Shown here: positions 8,429-16,628 of the stretch, piece by piece
Numbering within the stretch: position 1 is the stretch's first letter
Layout: each line of letters begins with the position of its first letter
Source: TK10-74A sp965217625
Lineage (GTDB): Bacteria; Chloroflexota; Dehalococcoidia; Bin125
NCBI GenBank assembly: GCA_965217625.1
Contig: OZ244557.1
Span: 62,001-126,000, forward strand
Direction of reading: 5' to 3'
DNA length: 64,000 nucleotides
Notes under the pieces: model-generated
Told to the model about the DNA's origin: nothing
Database searches by the model: none
What the model saw: only the letters and a program-made list of their open reading frames with translations
Position numbers and translations under genes: made by a program

Positions 8429-9061
8429 GTGAAGTGGCAAGACTGCTCCGACGCGGAGCTCATGCAAGCCGTTGGCCGCCGCGAGGTGAAGGCCGTCGAG
8501 GCCCTCTACGACCGCTACGCGCGCCTCGTCTTCTCCACGGCGTATCGCGTCCTGGGGGACGCGCACGCCGCCGAGGACGTCGTCCAGGATGTCTTCGTGC
8601 GGCTCTGGCGCACCCCCGAGCGCTACGTCGAGGAGCGGGGCCGGTTCCTGGGCTGGATGCTCAGCGTCACGCGCAATCGCGCCATCGATGAAGTGCGATC
8701 ACGGCGCCGGCGTCCGCTCACCGAGAGCCAGGTGTGGGATCCGGACGAAGCCGGCTCCCTCGCCGAGGGCACGGCCAGCACGGCCGCCAGCCGTGAGATG
8801 GCCAGCGCCGAGCTGGTCGACCAGCGCGAGATGGTCCGCGCCGCGCTCGCGGACCTGCCGGAGGAGCAACGCGTGGCGATCGAACTCGCCTACTACAGCG
8901 GACTCACCCAGGCCCAGATCGCCGAGCGGCTCGCGACGCCGCTGGGCACTGTGAAGACGCGCATGCGATTGGGCATGCGCAAGATGCGCGTGGCCCTGGA
9001 GGGGCGCGTCGGCGTGCTGGACCCGCCGGACCCTCCTCAAGCCCCCGGAGCGGACGCATGA
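8429..9061 (+). CDS. ECF-type RNA polymerase sigma factor
   Basis: This 210-residue sigma-70 family member has region 2 at about residues 25-95 (VEALYDRYARLVFSTAYRVL, AAEDVVQDVFVRLW, the RFLGWMLSVTRNRAIDEVRS DNA-melting helix). Region 4 lies at about 135-190 (LPEEQRVAIELAYYSGLTQA, then the helix-turn-helix QIAERLATPLGTVKTRMRLG). Sigma 1.1 and 3 are absent, as in ECF factors. GTG 8429 is chosen because it sits six bases after a TATCCT -10. The TGA stop overlaps the ATG of the next gene, the anti-sigma factor. Confidence 0.93.
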   Translation: MKWQDCSDAELMQAVGRREVKAVEALYDRYARLVFSTAYRVLGDAHAAEDVVQDVFVRLWRTPERYVEERGRFLGWMLSVTRNRAIDEVRSRRRRPLTESQVWDPDEAGSLAEGTASTAASREMASAELVDQREMVRAALADLPEEQRVAIELAYYSGLTQAQIAERLATPLGTVKTRMRLGMRKMRVALEGRVGVLDPPDPPQAPGADA

Positions 9062-10002
9062 CCGCCCCCGTCCCCCCCGGCGACCTGCACGACCTCGCCG
9101 CCGAGCTGCTCGAGGCCCACGCCCTCGACGCCCTCGACCCCGACGAGGCCGCGCTCGTCGCCGCCCACCTCGACGCGGGCTGCGACGACTGCGAGCCGGA
9201 GATCGCGGCGCTGCGCGCGGTCGCCGAGCGCATCGGCCTCGGCGCGGCCCCGCGCGAGCCCGGCGACGTGCTCAAGCGCCGCGTCCTGCGCGAGGTCGAA
9301 GCCAGCCTGGCCGCGCCCGGGTCGCCGCTGCCGCTGCCCCGCGCCGCCAGCGTCGCCCCGCGCACACCCCCGATGGGCCGTCTGGCCGCGCTGGCCGCGC
9401 CCTGGCGGCCGGCCCGCTTCGCGTCGATGGCGGCCTCACTGGCGGTCGTCGCCGTCGTGCTGCTGATGGGCTGGAACGTCGTCCTGCAGGGCGACGTCTC
9501 CGGCCTCGACGACGAGAACGAAGCCCTGCTCGCCACGGTCAAGACCGTCGAGGAGCAGCAGGCCCTCGCGCAGCAGGCGCTGGCCGACGCCAGTGAAGCC
9601 GCCGCGGCGGCGGAGGCCCGCTCGGCCGACCTCGACTCCCGCACGATGGCCATCGTCAGCGTGATGGGCAGCGACGATCACGAGCGGCGCCCCCTCACCG
9701 GCACCGAGTACGCCCCCAGCGGCGCCTGGGGCAGCATGCACATCAACCCCAAGAACGGCCACTTCGTCGTGCTCGCCAGCGGGCTGCGCGCCGGCATCGA
9801 GGGCGGCTACGTGCTCTGGCTGCACGCCGGCGACCACCACGTCCCGCTCTGCTTCTTCTACGTCGATGGCTTCGGCAACGGCGTCGGGCACGGCTACCTC
9901 AACGCCGGCATCAGCGACGCCCTCGTCTGGATCAGCCACGAATACGACGGCGACGTCCGCGAGCCCTCGGGCCCCAGCCATCTGGAGAGCGGCGCTCCCT
10001 AG
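9058..10002 (+). CDS. Transmembrane anti-sigma factor, RskA-like
   Basis: The 314-residue product overlaps the sigma gene by four bases. Residues 1-75 form a zinc-anti-sigma-like domain with H-L-D-A-G-C-D-D-C, close to the H-x3-C-x2-C ligand set but with one extra residue between His and Cys. A single membrane span (MAASLAVVAVVLLMGWNVVL) follows at about 122-142. A coiled-coil region rich in Glu/Ala comes next, then an RskA-type extracytoplasmic domain with GAWGSMHINPKNGHFVV and YVLWLHAGDHHVPL. It should hold the partner sigma factor inactive at the membrane until released by a signal. Confidence 0.9.
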   Translation: MTAPVPPGDLHDLAAELLEAHALDALDPDEAALVAAHLDAGCDDCEPEIAALRAVAERIGLGAAPREPGDVLKRRVLREVEASLAAPGSPLPLPRAASVAPRTPPMGRLAALAAPWRPARFASMAASLAVVAVVLLMGWNVVLQGDVSGLDDENEALLATVKTVEEQQALAQQALADASEAAAAAEARSADLDSRTMAIVSVMGSDDHERRPLTGTEYAPSGAWGSMHINPKNGHFVVLASGLRAGIEGGYVLWLHAGDHHVPLCFFYVDGFGNGVGHGYLNAGISDALVWISHEYDGDVREPSGPSHLESGAP

Positions 10003-10020
10003 CCCGCCTCCGCGCCGTCG
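9999..10020. repeat. Diverged copy of the 3' end of the methyltransferase gene at 10301
   Basis: The 22 bases beginning CTAGCCCGCCTCCGCG match 10301-10322 (CTAGCGCGCCTCCGCG) at about 18 of 22 positions. The second copy is the genuine end of the minus-strand methyltransferase gene. The two copies bracket the coiled-coil gene at 10044. Confidence 0.35.
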
Positions 10021-10031
10021 CCGCCGTGTGT

Positions 10032-10037
10032 TAGGAT
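10032..10037 (+). promoter_or_regulatory. Extended -10 TGT-TAGGAT, leaderless promoter
   Basis: TAGGAT ends six bases before the ATG at 10044 and is preceded by TG one base upstream, giving an extended -10. No ribosome site is present, which fits leaderless translation. Confidence 0.5.
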
Positions 10038-10043
10038 CGTTGC

Positions 10044-10304
10044 ATGGCACTCTTCGACACCCTCCACGCGTCCCAGCGCCTGCGCGACGAAGCGGGCCAG
10101 TCACAGGAAGCGGCCGAGACGATCGCGGATGTGATCGGGGAGGCCGTCCAACCCATGGTGCGGCTGGACGACTTGATGGCGCGGCTGGACCACTTCGTGA
10201 CGCGGGCCGAGTTCCACCAGGCGCTGCACGCGATGGAGATTCGGCTTGGCGGCCTCGCGGTCGCACTGACCGGCATCGCCCTAGCGATCGCGAAGCTGAC
10301 CTAG
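10044..10304 (+). CDS. Tail-anchored coiled-coil protein (copy 1 of the family), DUF1640-like
   Basis: The 86-residue protein has a conserved head (MALFDTLHASQRLRDEAGQS, then ETIADVIGEAV), a short heptad-type stalk (RLDDLMARLDHFVTRAEFHQ) and a C-terminal membrane anchor (GGLAVALTGIALAIAKLT). This head-stalk-anchor plan resembles bacterial DUF1640/CCDC90-type proteins; that assignment is inference. It closely matches the copy at 20935-21354 and more loosely those at 18132, 57957 and 58552. Its stop overlaps that of the convergent methyltransferase gene by four bases. Confidence 0.75.
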   Translation: MALFDTLHASQRLRDEAGQSQEAAETIADVIGEAVQPMVRLDDLMARLDHFVTRAEFHQALHAMEIRLGGLAVALTGIALAIAKLT

Positions 10305-11056
10305 CGCGCCTCCGCGACGACCACCCTCCTCTCGATCGAGAAGCCGAAGGCGCCCCGCGCGGCCCGATCCGCCAGTTCGTCGCGCCACTCGTCGAAGCGG
10401 CGCGCCCGCACCCCCGCCCCCTGCACGACCAGGAACTCGCGCAGCAGGCGCAGCAACTCCGTCGCGTAGGCGCCGGGCGCGAGCCGCTCGCCGCGGATCG
10501 TGTCCACGCCGTCCTCCAGCACGCGCAGGCCCGCGCCGCCCAGCAGCGCCGCCGGCGCGTCGAGGCGCGGATCGACCGGCCCCGCGAACAGCCGGGTGAA
10601 CTCCTGCGCCGTCTCCGGGTCGCCGCTGTCGATCCACAGCGTGCGCCAGTCGCTCTGCACGATGACGATCCGCCCCCGCGACACCCGTGCCAGCTCCGCG
10701 ACGGCCGCCTCGGGCTGCGACAGCCACTCCCACGTCTCCTGCATCAGCGTCGCCGCGAAGGCCCCCGCCGCGAACGGCAGCCACGACGCCTCGCCCGCCA
10801 CGCGGGCGAACCCCGCCGGCCCCCGCCAGTCCCAGACGAGGGACCGATCGAGCGCCACGCCGCGGATGCCCGTGCCCTCGACCGTCGCCGCCAGCGCCGA
10901 GCCGTCGCCGCTGCCGACGTCGAGCAGCGGCCCGGCCGCGCGGGCCGGCCGCCCCGCCGTGATGCGGTCGTAGACGGCGTCGTGGTGCGCCTGCAACTCC
11001 GGGTAGCGCGCCGGCCCCGCCCCGCCCGGCGCCCCCGTGGGCGGCGTGGGCGCCAC
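10301..11056 (-). CDS. Class I SAM-dependent methyltransferase
   Basis: The 251-residue protein starts at GTG 11056, directly abutting the TAG of the DUF2203 gene, so it is translated by coupling. Motif I is LLDVGSGDGSALAATVEG. Motif II is roughly GVALDRSLVWDW, followed by GEASWLPFAAGAFAATLMQE and the post-motif stretch ARVSRGRIVIVQSDWRT. This order is typical of small-molecule methyltransferases of the UbiE/Methyltransf_11 type. No substrate can be inferred. It belongs to the minus-strand run ClC, DUF2203, methyltransferase. Confidence 0.85.
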   Translation of the reverse strand: MAPTPPTGAPGGAGPARYPELQAHHDAVYDRITAGRPARAAGPLLDVGSGDGSALAATVEGTGIRGVALDRSLVWDWRGPAGFARVAGEASWLPFAAGAFAATLMQETWEWLSQPEAAVAELARVSRGRIVIVQSDWRTLWIDSGDPETAQEFTRLFAGPVDPRLDAPAALLGGAGLRVLEDGVDTIRGERLAPGAYATELLRLLREFLVVQGAGVRARRFDEWRDELADRAARGAFGFSIERRVVVAEAR

Positions 11057-11485
11057 CTAGTCCCACTCCTCCTCGATGATGGCCTGCCGCCCCGCGAAGC
11101 CCGATCGCAGGTCGTGCCACCACGCGATCTCCGGCTCGCCGCGCAGCCAGCAGATCAGCACCGTCGCCCCGTCGCGCTCGGCGGGCCAGTCGACGAGGCC
11201 GCGCTCGAGGTCCTTCAGCTGCACCCCCATCGACTGCAGCTCCGCGCCCAGCTCCTGCAGCCGCGCCGCCTGGCGCTGGAAGCGCGATTGCAGTTCGCCC
11301 GTATCGACGTGCGTGGTGGAGCCGTTGCCCCGCGCCGAGCGTCGCACCGAATCGATCAGCGCCCGCGCCTCCGCGGCCCGCGCGCGCGCCGCCAGGATCT
11401 CGCCCAGCAGCCGGTCGACCGCGGGCAGCATGGCGCGCGCCTCGCTGAGGCGGAAACGGCGTTCCTCGGGTGCGTCATCAGCCAT
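11057..11485 (-). CDS. DUF2203 family protein
   Basis: The 142-residue protein matches DUF2203: FRLSEARAMLPAVDRLLGEI at the N-terminus, a helical hairpin with QRQAARLQELGAELQSMGV, then LKDLERGLVDWPAERDG and a C-terminal ICWLRGEPEIAWWHDLRSGF. The family has no known function. The start ATG 11485 overlaps the end of the ClC gene by eight bases, and the stop abuts the methyltransferase start. Confidence 0.88.
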   Translation of the reverse strand: MADDAPEERRFRLSEARAMLPAVDRLLGEILAARARAAEARALIDSVRRSARGNGSTTHVDTGELQSRFQRQAARLQELGAELQSMGVQLKDLERGLVDWPAERDGATVLICWLRGEPEIAWWHDLRSGFAGRQAIIEEEWD

Positions 11486-13574
11486 CGGGTTCCTCCCCCC
11501 CGCGTGGGTTCGGCGCGCCCGCCTGCGACCGCGCCAGCGGGTCGGGCTCGAGCATCGGCTCGTGCACGACCTCGGCCAGCAGGCGCTGCACGGCCCCCTC
11601 GAAGCCCGCCTCGACGAGGATCGTCAGTTCGTCGCCCGGCTCCAGTCGCACGCTGCCGCGCGGGATCACGACCACGCCCTCCCGCCGGATCGTCGAGACC
11701 ACGGCCTGCTGCGGCAAGGGCACCTCCTGCAGCGACACCCCCGCCAGCACCGACCCGGCCTCGATCCGCGTGTCGACCTGCACCGCGCCCACCAGCCGGC
11801 GGATGGGGGCGCGGTCGCGCCGCGGCTCGGACGGCCGCGTGCTGCGCGCGAACGCCGTCAGCACGTCGCGCTGCGTGACCATGCCCAGCAGCCGCGTCTC
11901 GTCGAAGCGCGCCACGACCGGCACCTGCCGCACGTCGGCGTCGGCCAGCATCGCCACGACGTCGCGCAGCGAGTCGTCTGGATACACGTGCAGCGCGTAG
12001 CGTCGCACGATGTCGGCCGCGCGGATCTCCTCGTCGGCGCGCTCCAGCGCCGCCGTCACGTCGGTCTCCGAGATCAGGCCCTGGAAGTGGTTGTCCTCGT
12101 CGGTCACGGCCACCGCGTTGCCCCCCGCCCGGCTCAGCACCATCGCCAGTTCGTCCAGTGTCGCGTCCGACGACACCAGGGGCACGTTCGTGCGCATCGC
12201 TTCGACCACGGTGATCTGGTCCATCGCCGCGCGGGCCGGCTCCTCGCGGATGCGCACCCCGATCCGCGCCAGCTTGATCGAGTACAGCGTGTCGCGCGTG
12301 ACGATCTGCGCGACCCCCGTCGCGATCGCCACCGCCGTCATCAGCGGCAGGATCAGGTCGTAGTCGCGGGTCAGCTCGAAGACGATGAACAGCGACGTGA
12401 TCGGCGCGCGCGCCGCCGCCGCGAACACCGCCGCCGTCCCCACCACCGCGTAGGCGCCCGACGGCGCCGTGCTCTCGGGCGCGATCGCCTCGAAGCCGGC
12501 GCCCATCAGCCCGCCCAGCATCGCGCCCACGAACAGCGCCGGCGCGAACAGCCCGCCCGACGACCCGCCGCCGATCGTCAGCGAGGTCGCCACCACCTTC
12601 AGGACCAGCAGCAGCGCCAGCGTCCCGACGGTGATGTTGCCCTCCGCCGCCTCCTCGATGACGCCGAAGCCGATGCCGAAGATCTCGTCGTGCCAGAAGC
12701 CGATCGCGCCCACGGCCAGCATCGCCAGCGCCGGCCGTCCCAGCGCCGGCATGCGGATCAGGGCGATCAGATCCTCGGCCAGGTAGACCAGCCGGAAGAA
12801 GAAGATACCGACCAGCGCCGCCGCCAAGCCGAGCAGCGCGTAGAAGCCGATCTCGATGCTGGAAACCAGCTCGTAGCGGGGGATCGCGATGCCCGGCTCA
12901 TCCCCCTGGATCGCGATCGCCACCATCGTGGCAATCACGGAACTGACCACCACCAGCGTGAAGTTGCGCACGTTGAAGCGCCGCAGGATCACTTCCAGCG
13001 CGAAGAACACCCCCGCGATCGGCGCGTTGAACGACGCCGACACGCCGCCCGCCGCGCCGCCCGCGACCAGCAGCGTCATCATCTCCGGCGGCTGCCGCAT
13101 CAGCCGGCCCAGGCCCGACGCCAGCGCCGCCGAGACCTGCGCCACCGGCCCAATCTGCCCCACCGAGCCGCCCGACCCCACCGTCACGGCCGACGCCAGC
13201 GCCTTGGCCGGCGCCACCCGCGGGCGGATGCGCCCGCCCTGCGTCTCGACGGCGCTCATCACCTCGGGCACCCCGTTGCCGCGCGACTCCGGCGAGAAGC
13301 GGATCACGATCCAGGCCACCGGGATCGCGGCCAGGACCGGCACCCAGATGATCATCCAGTCGCCGCCGAAGTCGGTCAGCAGGCTGCCCAGGTCGCCCAG
13401 CAGGATCTGGTCGAATAGCTCCACCATCTCGCGCAGCGCGACCGCGCCCAGGCCCGCGATCAGGCCCACCAGCAGCGCCAGCAGGAACGGCACGAGGCTG
13501 TCCGGCACCGGCAGGCGGGAGAGTGGCGCCGGCAGCGCCGGCAGGGAGCCCCGGGGTTGGAAGAGATGACTCAT
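11478..13574 (-). CDS. ClC-family chloride channel/transporter with CBS pair and RCK-C-like tail
   Basis: The 698-residue protein begins at ATG 13574; the ribosome site is weak. Residues about 20-450 form the ClC membrane domain with RGNGVPEVMSAVETQGG (GSGIP region), GSGGSVGQIGPVAQVSA and IGGGSSGGLFAPALFVGA (the GxFxP region). The second motif normally reads G-R-E-G-P. Here R and the gating Glu are Q and I, suggesting altered gating, possibly a passive channel. Two CBS domains (MDQITVVEAMRT onward, RALERADEEIRAADIVRRYA onward) and a TrkA-C-like domain (AGSVLAGVSLQEVPLPQQA) follow in the cytoplasm. Confidence 0.9.
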   Translation of the reverse strand: MSHLFQPRGSLPALPAPLSRLPVPDSLVPFLLALLVGLIAGLGAVALREMVELFDQILLGDLGSLLTDFGGDWMIIWVPVLAAIPVAWIVIRFSPESRGNGVPEVMSAVETQGGRIRPRVAPAKALASAVTVGSGGSVGQIGPVAQVSAALASGLGRLMRQPPEMMTLLVAGGAAGGVSASFNAPIAGVFFALEVILRRFNVRNFTLVVVSSVIATMVAIAIQGDEPGIAIPRYELVSSIEIGFYALLGLAAALVGIFFFRLVYLAEDLIALIRMPALGRPALAMLAVGAIGFWHDEIFGIGFGVIEEAAEGNITVGTLALLLVLKVVATSLTIGGGSSGGLFAPALFVGAMLGGLMGAGFEAIAPESTAPSGAYAVVGTAAVFAAAARAPITSLFIVFELTRDYDLILPLMTAVAIATGVAQIVTRDTLYSIKLARIGVRIREEPARAAMDQITVVEAMRTNVPLVSSDATLDELAMVLSRAGGNAVAVTDEDNHFQGLISETDVTAALERADEEIRAADIVRRYALHVYPDDSLRDVVAMLADADVRQVPVVARFDETRLLGMVTQRDVLTAFARSTRPSEPRRDRAPIRRLVGAVQVDTRIEAGSVLAGVSLQEVPLPQQAVVSTIRREGVVVIPRGSVRLEPGDELTILVEAGFEGAVQRLLAEVVHEPMLEPDPLARSQAGAPNPRGGEEPDG

Positions 13575-13660
13575 GGGTCGTCGCGCGAAGCCGCGATCCG
13601 ACGCTACTTCCGGCGGCGGCCCCATTCAAGCCGTGTGGTCATCGGTGCAGTCTGGCGGCG

Positions 13661-13702
13661 CCGTCAGGCGGTGTAGTCAGGCCGTGCCGTCAGGCCGTGC
13701 GA
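13661..13702. repeat. 13-bp tandem repeat, three units
   Basis: GTCAGGCSGTG-type units begin near 13663, 13676 and 13689 in the 160-base gap between the ClC and LysM-lipoprotein genes. There is no coding potential. It could be simple slippage or a weak operator array upstream of the ClC gene. Confidence 0.4.
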
Positions 13703-13733
13703 CGGCGCTTCGTCGCCCGGCCCCGCCGGCCGC

Positions 13734-15593
13734 TTAGAACGGACATAGCTGCTGCGATGTGAAGGGCGGCAGCCCGAAGCCGAACTGCTCCCAGAACGCG
13801 TCCCACTCCGCGACGCGCGGCGTCAGCGCGTCGTTCAGCGCGGCGCAGCCGATGGCCGGGTCGGGCTGCGCGATGATCGCGCTCAGGTAGGCCGTCCCCA
13901 GCGCCCCGATCAGCCCGCCCCCCGCCGACGCCAGCTGCGCCAGCGACGTGGCGGCCGTCGCGTCGCCCAATCGGAGTTGCGTGATCGACGCGCGCAGTTG
14001 CGCCAGCGCCATCAACTCGGGACCGGCCCCTGGCGCCCATTCCTCCAGGCTGCCGTCGCTGGCGGCCTGCCCGTACAGCGCCAGCGCGCCCACGTAGTCT
14101 CCCGCGTCGAAGGCGGTGTTGCCGTCGGCGATGATCCACACCAGGTACGGCGTTGGCAGGCCCACCCGCGCGATCTCCGCGAAGTTGCCCCCCACCGCGC
14201 TGTAGACGAACTGGAACGCCCGCACCGGCCCCGCCCGCACGCTGCCGAACGTGCCCCCCTCGATCGTCAGGTCGGCCACGCCGTCGCCGGTCACGTCGTC
14301 GAAGCCGAACGAGGTCGCCGTCGGCACCGCGATGTCCACCGCCGCGTTGCGGTAGCCGTCGCCGTCGCGCACCAGCACCCGCACGATCGTCGTGCAGGTG
14401 TCGGCCCCGCACGCCGTCTCGCCGTACATGATGTCCCGCCGCCCATCGCCCGTGACGTCGACGACGGTCATCACGAAGAAGTCCTGCCCGCCGCCGTAGG
14501 CCAGGGTGTGGTCGAAGGCCTGCCGCCAGCGCGTCGGCTGGTCCGGCGCCGGGTCGTAGATCACGAGGTTGGCGTCGGTCAGCGAGCCGTGCTGCGCCGG
14601 GCCGGGGTCGGTGAAGATCGTGACCAGGCTGAACAGCCCGTCGGCGTCCGTGTCGACGAGGTGGAAGCGGTCGCCGCGCGGCACCGGCGGCATGCTCCAG
14701 GCGAGGAACAGGTCCAGAACCTCGTCCACCTGCGTGCGGTCCTGGAACCAGGGCAGCGCCGTCGTCGCGAACTCCGCCAGCGCGACCGGCCGGACCGGAA
14801 CATCCTCCAGCGTGACGTCGCTGTCGGGCTGCGGGATGCCGCCCGGCGACAGGCCCGTGGGCGTGACCGGGGCCGGGGTGGGCGGGGTCTCATCCTCGGC
14901 CGGCTCGTCCTCCGCCGCATCGTCCTCGGCCGGGTCGTCGCCCTCGTCCCCGGTCTCGTCCGTGCCGGCCTCGTCGTCGGCGGCGCCGTCGTCGCCGTCG
15001 CCCTCCTCGCCGTCGGCGGCCTCGTCGGTCTCGTCGGTCTCGTCCGTGGCGGCCTCGTCGCCGTCACCCTCCTCCGCGACCGTGTCCTCTTCCTCCTCCT
15101 CCTCTTCCTCCGGCTCCCCGCCCGGCAGGATCAGCACGTCGCCGACCTGCAGCAGGTCCGGGTTATCGAGCTGGTTGATGTCCTGGAGCACGGCCGCCGT
15201 CGTGCCGAAGCGGAACGCGATATCGCCCAGCGTGTCGCCGGCCTGCACCGTGTAGGTGCCGTCGCTCGTCGTCGCGGCGGCGGCCGAGGGGCGCTGGACC
15301 TGCACGGTCGCGCCGCCGCCCGCCGATGGGCGCTCCTCCTCGGTCGATTGGTCCGCGGCGGCCGCGGCCGCGGCGGCTGCGGCGGTGGCTGCGGCTGTTG
15401 GGGCGGCGCGGACGGGGGCCGCGGTCGTGGGCGCGGCGGTGTCAGCGGCGGCGGCTGGCGTCTGCGTGTCGGTCGCCGCGGCGGCGCCGGTGACCACCGG
15501 TTCCTCGTCGCCGCCACAGGCAGCGATTACCAGCGCCACCCCCGGCAGGACCAGTGCCAAGAGCACGAATAGTCGGATCGATCGTCTGGGCAT
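13734..15593 (-). CDS. LysM-domain lipoprotein with acidic linker and FG-GAP-like repeats
   Basis: The start is ATG 15593, with GGAG nine bases upstream and a TACAGT -10 about 40 bases upstream. The 619-residue product has a lipoprotein signal (RLFVLLALVLPGVALVIAAC). An Ala/Thr-rich spacer and a LysM peptidoglycan-binding domain follow (GTYTVQAGDTLGDIAFRFG to QVGDVLILPGG). A long run of Glu/Asp comes next, then a C-terminal domain with D-x-D-x-D-G type calcium loops (DTDADGLFSL, DVTGDGRRDI, DVTGDGVADL). It is probably a surface lipoprotein associated with the wall; its function is unknown. Confidence 0.88.
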   Translation of the reverse strand: MPRRSIRLFVLLALVLPGVALVIAACGGDEEPVVTGAAAATDTQTPAAAADTAAPTTAAPVRAAPTAAATAAAAAAAAAADQSTEEERPSAGGGATVQVQRPSAAAATTSDGTYTVQAGDTLGDIAFRFGTTAAVLQDINQLDNPDLLQVGDVLILPGGEPEEEEEEEEDTVAEEGDGDEAATDETDETDEAADGEEGDGDDGAADDEAGTDETGDEGDDPAEDDAAEDEPAEDETPPTPAPVTPTGLSPGGIPQPDSDVTLEDVPVRPVALAEFATTALPWFQDRTQVDEVLDLFLAWSMPPVPRGDRFHLVDTDADGLFSLVTIFTDPGPAQHGSLTDANLVIYDPAPDQPTRWRQAFDHTLAYGGGQDFFVMTVVDVTGDGRRDIMYGETACGADTCTTIVRVLVRDGDGYRNAAVDIAVPTATSFGFDDVTGDGVADLTIEGGTFGSVRAGPVRAFQFVYSAVGGNFAEIARVGLPTPYLVWIIADGNTAFDAGDYVGALALYGQAASDGSLEEWAPGAGPELMALAQLRASITQLRLGDATAATSLAQLASAGGGLIGALGTAYLSAIIAQPDPAIGCAALNDALTPRVAEWDAFWEQFGFGLPPFTSQQLCPF

Positions 15594-15737
15594 GCGGGCT
15601 CCGGCGCCAACCCCATCCACCAGGGTCACTGTAGCGGTCACAGGGCCCAAGCGGGTACCCGTCCGCCGCCGTCTTGCCAGACGACCCGCCCCGCCCCCCA
15701 GTTCCCGGTCCCGGCGCTGGCTGGCGGCTGATGCGCC

Positions 15738-15794
15738 CCTGCATCTGAGTGCGCGGATGTCACGGGTGGTCGGGCGATCTGGCGCAGCGCCCGG
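15738..15794. repeat. Direct repeat flanking the HEPN-MNT module, left copy
   Basis: This 57-base stretch pairs with 16535-16591; about 41 of 57 positions agree, and similarity continues weakly for about 25 bases. Shared blocks include GTGTCACGGG-like and GCGATCT cores. The two copies enclose exactly the HEPN and nucleotidyltransferase genes. Confidence 0.5.
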
Positions 15795-15837
15795 AACCAC
15801 TCGCCTTGTCGAATGCTGCGTCCAGCGCGAAACCGGC

Positions 15838-16188
15838 TCAGCCCTTCGCACCTTCCTCAAGCAGGACATCCACCTCACGGCCGAGAGTCGGAAGATCGGT
15901 CTCGATCACGTCCCAGACGAGACGGTCGTCCACATCCGCGTATCCGTGAATCAGGATGTTGCGGAAGGCGATGACCCGCGCGTAGTGGCTGATCCGGCCG
16001 ACCGCCGCTTCATCAACCTTGGCGAGATTCGTCATCGCCTCCCCGATGATCTCAAACTGGCGCTCCACGGCCGACCGCAGCATGGCGTCGCCCTCATAGT
16101 CCGCAAGCGTCTTGCCGCCCGTGAACTCTCGCAGCAGGCCGGCGGCGCGCTGCATGTCGTACAGGTACTTGCGAGCCTCAAGCCTCAT
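15838..16188 (-). CDS. HEPN-domain toxin-like protein (DUF86)
   Basis: The 116-residue all-helical protein is a HEPN ribonuclease-type toxin. The R-x4-H catalytic motif is at RNILIHGY (about residue 78), within AVGRISHYARVIAFRNILIH. Preceding helices SAVERQFEIIGEAMTNLAK match the DUF86 pattern. The start ATG 16188 lies inside the end of the MNT gene (11-base overlap), the standard order antitoxin then toxin. MNT partners inactivate such HEPN toxins by adenylylating a residue near the active site. Confidence 0.88.
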   Translation of the reverse strand: MRLEARKYLYDMQRAAGLLREFTGGKTLADYEGDAMLRSAVERQFEIIGEAMTNLAKVDEAAVGRISHYARVIAFRNILIHGYADVDDRLVWDVIETDLPTLGREVDVLLEEGAKG

Positions 16189-16501
16189 AGACGGCAGTCC
16201 TCGTTCGCTCCACCGACTCGCGGAAGTAGGGATTCCGGATGGCGGAATCCACCACCAAGTCCACGGACCGCCCAAAGAGCCCCTGGAGCGCGTCGAGCAG
16301 CCCGAAGTAGGCGTCCGCGTAGCCGACGAGCGCCGCCGGCTGGAACTCGACCAGGAAGTCCAGGTCGCTCGCGTCCGGATCGTCCCTACCGGTTGCGACC
16401 GACCCGAACAGATCGAGCCTCTGGACGCCGTACCGGAGACAGAGGCGTCGCAGTTCGTCGGTCCGCTCGTCAAGCGCGGGGATCATCGCAGTTTCGCCCA
16501 T
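16178..16501 (-). CDS. MNT-type minimal nucleotidyltransferase antitoxin
   Basis: The 107-residue protein has the nucleotidyltransferase signature LDLFGSVATGRDDPDASDLD: the GS motif followed by D-x-D (DLDFLVEF), then a third carboxylate near VDLVVDSAI. It is the antitoxin half of the HEPN-MNT pair. The start is taken as ATG 16501; an internal ATG at 16486 is also possible because neither has a strong ribosome site. The pair is bracketed by diverged direct repeats. Confidence 0.88.
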   Translation of the reverse strand: MGETAMIPALDERTDELRRLCLRYGVQRLDLFGSVATGRDDPDASDLDFLVEFQPAALVGYADAYFGLLDALQGLFGRSVDLVVDSAIRNPYFRESVERTRTAVYEA

Positions 16502-16534
16502 TCGCTTCGTACCCTAGCAGGGCGGCGATGGACC

Positions 16535-16591
16535 CCTGAACCGGAGTGCAAGCGTGTCACGGGCCATCCTGCGATCTTGCGCGGAGCCTGG
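16535..16591. repeat. Direct repeat flanking the HEPN-MNT module, right copy
   Basis: This is the partner of 15738-15794. It lies 34 bases upstream of the MNT start, in the gap before dut. Confidence 0.5.
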
Positions 16592-16628
16592 CGATACTGG
16601 CGCGTGCGAATGCTTCGTGCGCGGCCTG

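Noticed and set aside
13977..15572. 531-codon plus-strand frame opposite the LysM lipoprotein
   Set aside because: It is an Arg/Val-rich antisense shadow with no recognisable domain.
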